From NCBI RefSeq assembly GCF_048771995.1, contig NC_133044.1, positions 640,001-704,000 on the forward strand: a stretch of 64,000 nt of DNA, written 5' to 3'. The notes beneath the pieces are model-generated. The model did not search any database, had not been told where the DNA came from, and saw only the letters and a list, made by a program, of their open reading frames with translations. The position numbers were made by a program, and so were the translations under genes. Shown here in pieces: positions 48,301 through 57,300 of this stretch; within the stretch, counting starts at the first letter, position 1, and each line of letters starts with the position of its first letter. Source of the stretch: Taeniopygia guttata (Eukaryota > Chordata > Aves > Passeriformes > Estrildidae).

Positions 48301-51300
48301 GTTATCTGTAGAATTTCTACCAAGAGTCAGGTGAAATAAGGCACAGAAAGAATCCTTCTGTATTCTAAAAATATCCACTTTCTCTGTTGGTTATCCTTTG
48401 CTATATGAGTGTTGTTTTTTACTCCCTTGCTCATTCCAAACACACTTTAACATCAGACCAAGTCTGAAGACAGTACAATAGTACTTGTGTTTAAATAGCT
48501 GGATCTTCAAGTGGGGGTCAAGGCCATGCTGTGTAAGGTATTCAGCCTTGAAAGGCACTTATAAAAAAACTGAGCCAGCAGGGACTAGAGCTAAATTCAG
48601 CTCTTACCCTAGTTTTAAACTGCTTTAACTCCTTTGTTTTCAGTACAGCCACATTCAATTGCTACTCATGTAAAGGAAAGTGGGCTCACATAACCCGACA
48701 TTCATCTGATGTCAACTGGACAACCCCAAGGAACATAAGTGGGGTCTTCAGCCACAGCCAGCTCTACTCCTTGCTACAGATGTCACTTACATGATACCTT
48801 TAGCAGACCAAGTGTTCCATCAAGTGATACAGCTGTAAATAATTCACCAGCAACCCCATAACACTTGATTAAAACCTACTGAAAGAAGATCTAATTAAAT
48901 TGTCTTTTAAAGAACAGACATGATATGACGACTGTGTGAAGGGCAGATGGCAAGCAGAAGCTCATTGGAACATGAGAAAATCATTTAGAGGACAGTATTT
49001 GGTAGCCAATACTGTAAGCTTTGCAAGGCTGTTGGCTTTAAAACTGTTTATCTGCTGTGCTGTGAAATATATATGTCTTATTGATTAAATAATAGTTGGA
49101 CAATACGTTATAGGAATGTAACAGCTACCTTGCTGGAAATAATATGCGCTTTGAGATAAAGCAACACAGCTCACAGAAGATTTTTCCATGTCTTTCAACT
49201 TCTGAGGAAGAAAAGGGCTTTATTTCATACCTCAAATATAAGAAGAGATATGAACATAAAACTAGTATCAGAGAGTTAAGTATAAATATAAAGTAGCCCC
49301 AAAATTCAAATGTGTTATCACCCAGTTCAAAGTTTTGCATGAAAATAAGAACTTACAGAAGAAAATACAGACTATTGTCCACTGTATAATGAAGTCCATC
49401 CCAGTTGGAGGAAGAGAACCTACTGCTCAGAGACAGGCTTTCAAAGTAATAAAATGTGATCCTGCTGTAGCTACCTGAGATCAAAACAAAGCTGTACCAT
49501 GGTACCCACAGTGACCTCTCAGAAGCTACGGTCTGTTTGCAGTCGGTCATCTTAGAGGAAAAGCTCTCAAAATTATTTTTCCCAAAGAAATTAGTGTTTC
49601 TTACTGATAAATTTCAAAATCCCTCATGCATCAGGGTGGCTCTCCAACTTCCCCCATGTTCTCTCTCCCAGAGATTGAGGTTAGATAAATCTCAGAGGCA
49701 CAGCTACGTTCATGAAGAGGCTGAAGGCTCAGCACTTAGAAGAACTCTCCAAGAATTCTAGCAATGCAGAGACTTGCAGAGCTCACTGATGCTGTTCCCA
49801 CACCACTGAGGCTCTGTGAGGGAAGCTGAGAGACCATGCTGCTAACGCACCGTGTAAAATACAGCCTAAATGTGGAGACTTTATTCTTTGCAGTATAAAG
49901 GGGCCATGCCTGCAATGGCAGAGACCTCACACCAGGCTCCTCATGTCAGGAATACAGGAAGACTGAAAGGGCTGAGCCAGCCTATTTATGTGGAGGATCC
50001 AAGAGGAGTGAAAGGGAGAGGCAGGGATCAGACTATGCATTTCCTCATGTGTTTCCCCTTCCCCCCTGCCCCTTGGTTTTACAGCTGCAGGAAAGATCAA
50101 GCCAGAAGTGTGAAAATTGCTGAGTCAGGCCATGTCTGTGGGGCCTCAGAGAGGCTGTCACAGCGCTGGGGACAGAGGACAAAACCTTGTGCTGAGGCAG
50201 AGCTGAGCAGACACTGCAGGTGGGGACAGGCAGGACACAGCCACTGCAGGCATAGGGCAGCAGGGACGTCACAGAGCCCTGCCTAGGAACGGTGAAGAAC
50301 CAGAAGCATTTTGCATTAAGAGAACTGGAAAGAGGATGCAGGTTAAGCCTAGTAGGATTTAGCTAGTCCTGGCTAAGTTAGTGTAAGGAAGACGACCAGA
50401 AATGAGCATGGGTGTCTCTGTAAGCTCCCCTGCAGTAGTATACTCCTGCTGTACAGCAGTAGTCTCTAACAGTGAGAAACGTGTCCTGTTTTGGCACAAC
50501 AGTTCAAAAGGACATTGAAAAGTCTGCTAATAAAATGCTAGAGGCAGGACCTGCCCCTTCATTAGACGAGCATCTGGGCTGACTGAAGAGAGAAGCTGCA
50601 AGGAACCCTCAGACACTCCTGAGGACTCCAGCTCAGAGCAGGGTTGCACCACTACTGCATCTGCTGCTAGCACACTTCCTGCCCACTGCACTGACTGCAG
50701 GGCTGCCACTGCCTGCAGCATGAAATCTTATGTTGCCAGATGTCCATCCACTGCAAAGCTCTTTGCCTCAAACCCCAAACTAGTTATTCTTGGCAACTGA
50801 GGCAATTTGAATAGCACAGTAGAAAAAAATAAGGAAAGAACACATCAGTGGAACTGGAACCTGCCCTGGCAGCAGAGTGGTGTTACAGATTTCATTTCCA
50901 CAAGAATTAAACACTAAACATTAATGTCACCCTAGCAGAAGTATTCAGCTAGCTCTTGCTAAGTTAGCTACCCCTGCAGTTACAGACTGGCAGATGAGAA
51001 CTGATAAGGCCCAGTCACTTACAGGTAAATGGGTAATTACTGCTACAGAGATGCATTCAGCATCACTAGAGAAAATGCCTTCTCCCCAAGTAGGATTGCA
51101 TTTCCTACAAATGCAGCCTCAGCACAAACCCAGCCAGTGTTTCAGTGCAATAGCTAAAGACACACATCACAGTATCCTTCCTTTCTCCTTCCAAACATGA
51201 GCTTCCACAGATTCCACTCTAGTCCCTAGCCATGACTGCAAATGGCTCAGGAATTTAGGCTGCATGGAGAAACATCCCACAGAAACTCTGCCTTGTTATA

Positions 51301-54300
51301 CCCAGACAAAACGCTCCCAATATAGCAGTGCTTAAACCAGGCCTTTAGCAGTCAGCCAGTGGTTTTACAAATATTACACTTGACCCACAAAGCACAGCCA
51401 AACCAGTTTCAACACATAATATCCTGTCTGAATACAAATGGGACGGACAAGCCCTTCGAGATCTGCTCTGGGGTTGCTCCCTCTTAGCTGTGTGAACAAA
51501 TGCTAAGAATCTTTGGTGTTTGTGCTCACATTGGCTCTTCCAGAGCTACTCCAGAAACCCATGTGTTTCACAGAAAAATGGAAAGAAAACCTGAAAACTT
51601 TCTTCTTCCAAAAGGAGAGGGCTGAAGGCCCGAGAAGAACTCCTCAAACAGATCAGTCTCTTTATAACAATACCTGTGGATTTTAGTCAATTGTTTCCTT
51701 AAAACAAGGGAGGATAGGCAAGGGCATAGCTTCCAGAATTCACTAAAATTAGGGGAAAAAACACTGCATCTGATCTGCACTCAGAGTTTTATACTACTAG
51801 CTGATGCTGGCCCGAGCCACTCAGATCTGTCTCTAAAGAAATTATGGGAAATTAAAGTTAGAACTCTGTGGAAAGTTTCAGTTTTGCTCATAAAGACAAA
51901 ATGCCTGAAATCTTTTGTTTGGCAGATAAAGAACAGTTTTTAAGGAGACATCTAAAAAAGTCAGGAAGCTTTAAAAAACAAAATTTCCCTACTTCAACTT
52001 ATTTCAGAGGAGCTACGTAACTGTATTTCAAAGAAGGATTTAGTCCTCTAGCTTACTCTAGAAATAAAAGGGAAAAACTGCTCAGCAAGAAGAAAATTGG
52101 TAGGAACCAGGTGTGGAAAGGTTCTCCTAGAGCACTGTAGGCAGCATGAGGGGCATGGACACGTCTCCCCATGACTGCACTTACTGACAAACACATCACC
52201 TCTCCTAGCAGCGTCTTTTGTTGCTGATGGCTGAAAATCAATGTGTAGTTCTCAATCCGTAAAATCTGCCAATTATTTATTCTCTTCAGTTTATAAATAA
52301 AACCTCACACTGGAACCTGCAGGCCTCAACAATAACCCATACACAACAACAACAACGAGGAGCTCAAGACTTTCTTTCCAAATTTAGGTTGCTTCAAACA
52401 GAAGTGAAAGTTCTTTGATAAATCAACAAACCCATGTTTTAGAAGCATGTAAGGAGAGCAGAACTGGGCAGGAAGGTACTAAACTCATTGCAAAAAACTT
52501 CTGAAGATTTCCAAGGCCCCAGCCCCAAGGCTCCTGGCTGCATGCTGAACACTGGGGTCAATGACCTGTTCTGGCAGCATCAGATCAGACCAGATCAGAG
52601 CCTGGATCTGCTGCATCCCAGCAGCATTCCTCAGTGCCATGTTAATTAGTGCTCTAAAGAGAGCTCACAGCCCCTGCTATTAGAGCTCTTCCATGTGGGA
52701 TAACTACTAATCATCCTACCAGGGGCACTACAAAACCCTGACCAAAGCATGATTCCTTACTCCATTGCTTAAGTGTCCTGTGATCCTTCCCTGCTTCCCC
52801 AAGATGCACAAAGAGCTGGATGATCTCACTAGGCATAAAAGGAATGACAGACCTGGCCTCTGCTCACTTTAGAATACATACAGAAGTGACAACTGTATTT
52901 TACCTTTAAAGACAGATTTTGAACAGTCTTGAGCTCAGGTGGGTAAGCCCAGTGAGACTTGGCTCTTCCATCTGCCTCCAACCCCAACAGCTCAGACTTC
53001 TGTGCTGTACTGAGAGCAGGATAAACACCAGACACCTATGATCAGCCTGGGCTGTGATTCTCTCAAACCCCAAGAGCAGGGTCTAAGCTAAGGTTTGAGT
53101 TTTCACCTCAGGAATGCTCCAGGGTTCATTTTAAACAGTCGTGCAAAGAGCAGGTTTACAATGAGGACAGGGAGCCGAGCACAGAACAGGTGACTGTCAC
53201 CCAGCACAGGTGCAAGTGAACACCACAGCTTCAGCAGTGATTACCTCATGTCCTTGGAGGTGTGCAGTGGGAGCATGGCTGGCTGGGACATGCCTCTGGG
53301 GTCTGTAGGTGGCACAGGAGCTCTGTGCAGCTCTGGCTTAAGGCAAAAGGCCTCTCTAACCACCTGTAAACTTTGGTGCTTCCCAGCTGTCCTCCCACGA
53401 GCAAGGCAGAGTTTATCTAGTTTAACTGGGGACTGATCCTGTCCTAGATTCCAGGGGCTATGCCGATGAGGACTGGCTGCTTAGCCAGAATGCCAAACTG
53501 TATCCTAATCATGCGCTTGTCTGACTAGGGGCAGACTCCCACCAAGAAGCAGGAATGCCCACGACACTTCCATGCACAACTGCTCAGAAGCCATGTGTTG
53601 GAAGAACTCCCCGTTTCTTTTGGAGCAGATGTGTTTCCAGATTCAGAACGCTTCTGTCCCCTCTATTTGCCTGCTGTGGCAACTCTGTGCTGCTGGTTGT
53701 GTCAACTGTGTGGGATTGCTCCACTGGAGTGAGAAATGAGCAGGGAGGGAAGTCTGAGAGCTGGCTCAGTCAGGATCATCCATACATCACTTTGTGCCTT
53801 TCACCACAGCAGTAATCCAGACAATACATTCTCCAAGTCCCCTAACAGTGGGAGATAGACAGGTTTGCTTTCAGGACCACTTTCCTTTTATTAAGAAGAA
53901 AAAATAATAATAAAAAAGAATCCCTCTAAGCTGAAAGTGAAGGTAAGACATATTAATCTTGAAAGAAAGGTGAGGGTTTATCCCTCAAGCATCTGATAGA
54001 TTACACTTAGTTGGAAATAACATTGTGATGGATATTATTCCCTAAATAATCTGGTATGTCACCTGACTTCTTTGTTAAGTGTTCCTATTTATGACCAAAG
54101 CAGGTGATAAATTTGTGTAGCCAGTGCTGACTCATTGCTGTACATCTGTCTCTAGCGTGCAGCTGGAACACTGATTGGGGCTTTCCTTGGGTGAAATGCA
54201 GTTCACAGCGTTGGAACTGGAGTAGCAGCCCGAGCTCTGCGCAGGTGGGATCTGGGCAAGCTTGGTCACAACCAGGAGTTCAGCTGGACACAGCTGGGGC

Positions 54301-57300
54301 TCAGCTTGGCTACTTCCCTGATCAGATCAGTTCTGTGTTGGAAGCTTATGCAGAGACCAAGGATTGTGCGGCACCACAGGCTGTGGGTTCTGTCGCTGTG
54401 AGCAGGCACGGACGGACAGACAGAGCTCCCAGCCTGGGCTCCTGCCCTGCAGCTCCAGGGCTGCAGAAGGGCGAGCAGGAATAGTGCTGTGTTACCAGTG
54501 ACCACACAGGCAGCCACAGAAAGGCAAAGGCAGCACAGAGCCTTACTCTGACACTTGCCTTCTTGTTTCCCAATCAGTGTACCATGGAATCCAACACAAG
54601 GCAAGAAGTACGCAGAGCCTGACAGAAAGGTGAAGAGTCCCTTGTCCTGTCTTCATATTGATGAAAACCCGCTCACCAGAGCTTGTCCTGGGAACTCCAG
54701 GTAAGTGAAAACACTGCTGCTGAGTTTTTGTGTGAACTTTTATATAAAATCAGTAGTAGGAGATGTGCTAAATTCCATTATGATGTGGAAATTCTGATCA
54801 TAACTGTCACAAAGGAAAGATGATGTCTGCAGACTAGATAATATACAGTCTTCCCTTTTCCAAGTCAAATAGAATCTCTGTTGAAGACTATCTTGTACAA
54901 GAACTGCACAAATTTAAGAAAGGAGAAAGAGTCCTAAAAAACCAAAAGACACTTTAAGAAAAACAAATGTGTTGCATATATGCAAAAAGTAAGATGAAGT
55001 AAGAGACTTTCTTCTTCTCTTACATAAGACCTGCTGGGAAAGCTGAACAAAGCTCATAAACATGTGGCTACAGGTTGCAGTTTGGCCTGAAAAATTCACT
55101 ACTCCCACTACATCCAATTTACAAACACAGTTGTCCTTCCCTTATGCATACCACATGCCCAACTTCCAATTTGCAAGTGTGGACTATCACAATCCTTCTT
55201 CCTCTCCTCTCATGCCTCTCCTCATTTTCAAAGCGTTTGTTTCTGTTCAGAGATTGCTTGGTAAGATAAGCCTTTTCTGGATAAATTGCCAAATGAATTG
55301 AGATAATGCCAAAGCAAGTTCAAACAGATTTAATCCACAGGTACCATTCAGCCACTATGAAAGACTGATTTGTGGAGAGCAGACTGACTTATTTGTGAGA
55401 CAGCCCAGCTGGAGTTAAGCTTTCTGATCTGGTGCTCTGTTTGCTGAAGGTGTTGAACAGAAGACATTCCCCAGGAAGAAGCCAAACTGATCTTCGCACA
55501 CAGGGCCAGCAGTGTCTCTATCATGGATCTAGTCTGGCCAGAGAGACAGGAAAATAGTTTTCCCAAAGAGCAGACAGACCTCAGAATGTGTACTACTGCC
55601 TCATCCTGATACTCCCACCATAACCAGTTTGGTGGCAGCTGCCATGTCAGAGCCACTGCAGTCAGCTCTTCTGAGGCAAGAACCCAGCTAGGAAGAAAAT
55701 ACATCTGCAGTCTAAATCCACTCCAGGTCTTGCAGTTCAGCCTTCCTCCCTCATCTTCTCTGCAGTCAGAACTGGGGGGTGCTGGGGGAAGGTGTCCCAC
55801 TTAGTCTGGGGATTCCCACAGCTCACCAAACCAGCTGTTTACAGCTGAGAAACCACAGGAACCTTTCCTGCTGCCAGCACCTGCGACTGTGTTCTCCTGC
55901 TCACCTCCAAGAGACTGCTTGAGCTGCGGTTGGAAGTTGGTTGTGCTTCACCACAGATGTCTAGTCCCACCAGCAGTTTCCCAGACGGGGAAATGAATCC
56001 AGAAAGATACTGCCTTCACAAAGAAATACAGTTAAAAATAATATGCTTCTAACTTTGCAAAACCAATTTGAGTCATACAAGGGATTAGCGTAAGGACAGA
56101 GGTAAAGACTGACAGAGCTATTTCTTTCCAAGGATGCTTGGAACAACAGTGTATGCTCACTACATGGCAGACATTTTTTGCTCTCTTACAAATGGGTTAA
56201 AAATACCATTATTTTCCATTTCAGTTTTGTAGTCAACTTGAGAAGTGAGTAAACATGCTAGGACAAAACTGAAAGCACAGACCGGTACTGGATAAAAAAA
56301 ACACTCAAGCATTTATTGGGCAGAACATATAAAACTTTAAAAACCCAAACCAGATCTTGTGGCATCAAAGAACCCAGTCTGCTAATAACCAAACTAACAG
56401 AACCTACTTTCCACTACAGGGAAACTCCCTGCCCTTCTAAGAAATGGCCTTCCTACCCTGAAACAGGGTCAGTTCATATAATACATTACGCTCAACACAT
56501 CCTTTGCAAGCAATTCCCACAGCCCTTTCTTTCCTCTCCTTCTTGTATCTCAGTTTTTCCTGAGTGCTTATCTGTACCTGCCAAGGTCCAGTTTGAAATC
56601 CTTATCTACCATGTGCTTTATTTTGAGAACACCTTACAAGCAAGAGGAATGAGGAAGGAATTAAAGCATTGCAGTAAATGGGGAGGGAGCTAAGCATGAG
56701 CTCAAGTGCCCTTGGTAAGGTTGGTGTTCTTGACCTGGCAACTACATGTCACTACACAGTTTATCAGTTTTATTAATGTGACTAAGTTTTCACAGTTCTT
56801 TGTCATCTGAAGTCTTTGCACAGAAGAAAAGCCTTGTGGGAGTTCAGCCCCAGCCTAGACGAGCTCCCAGTCCAGGACTGACGTATAGTACAGATATAGT
56901 ACAGTGCAGTACAGTGCTCACAGCACTACACCACCAGTAGCCACTAATCATGACCCGCAGAGCCATTTGGTGACTCACGGAGGCCACCACGGAAGCACAG
57001 CAGGCCCTGGAGACCTCTGAGCTCCCAGCTGCACTCTGGACTCTTCAGGAGCTGCCTGCGGAGTCCACTCACCAGTACCCAGCTCCATGCAGGACCAGAG
57101 CTCATGTCTGTGTTGGCACAACCCCACAGGCAGAGGCACACAGCCACAGGGGCACTGCTGGCACAGGAATCAGGGCACAGGAACTGCACCTGGTACCTGA
57201 GACAGCTCTGGGCCCACCTCCTTCAGAGGCACCACAAGCAATGACAGCTTGGGGAAGCAAACACAGGCCCTGAGCTCCTGCAGTCTGGCTCTGTGACTGC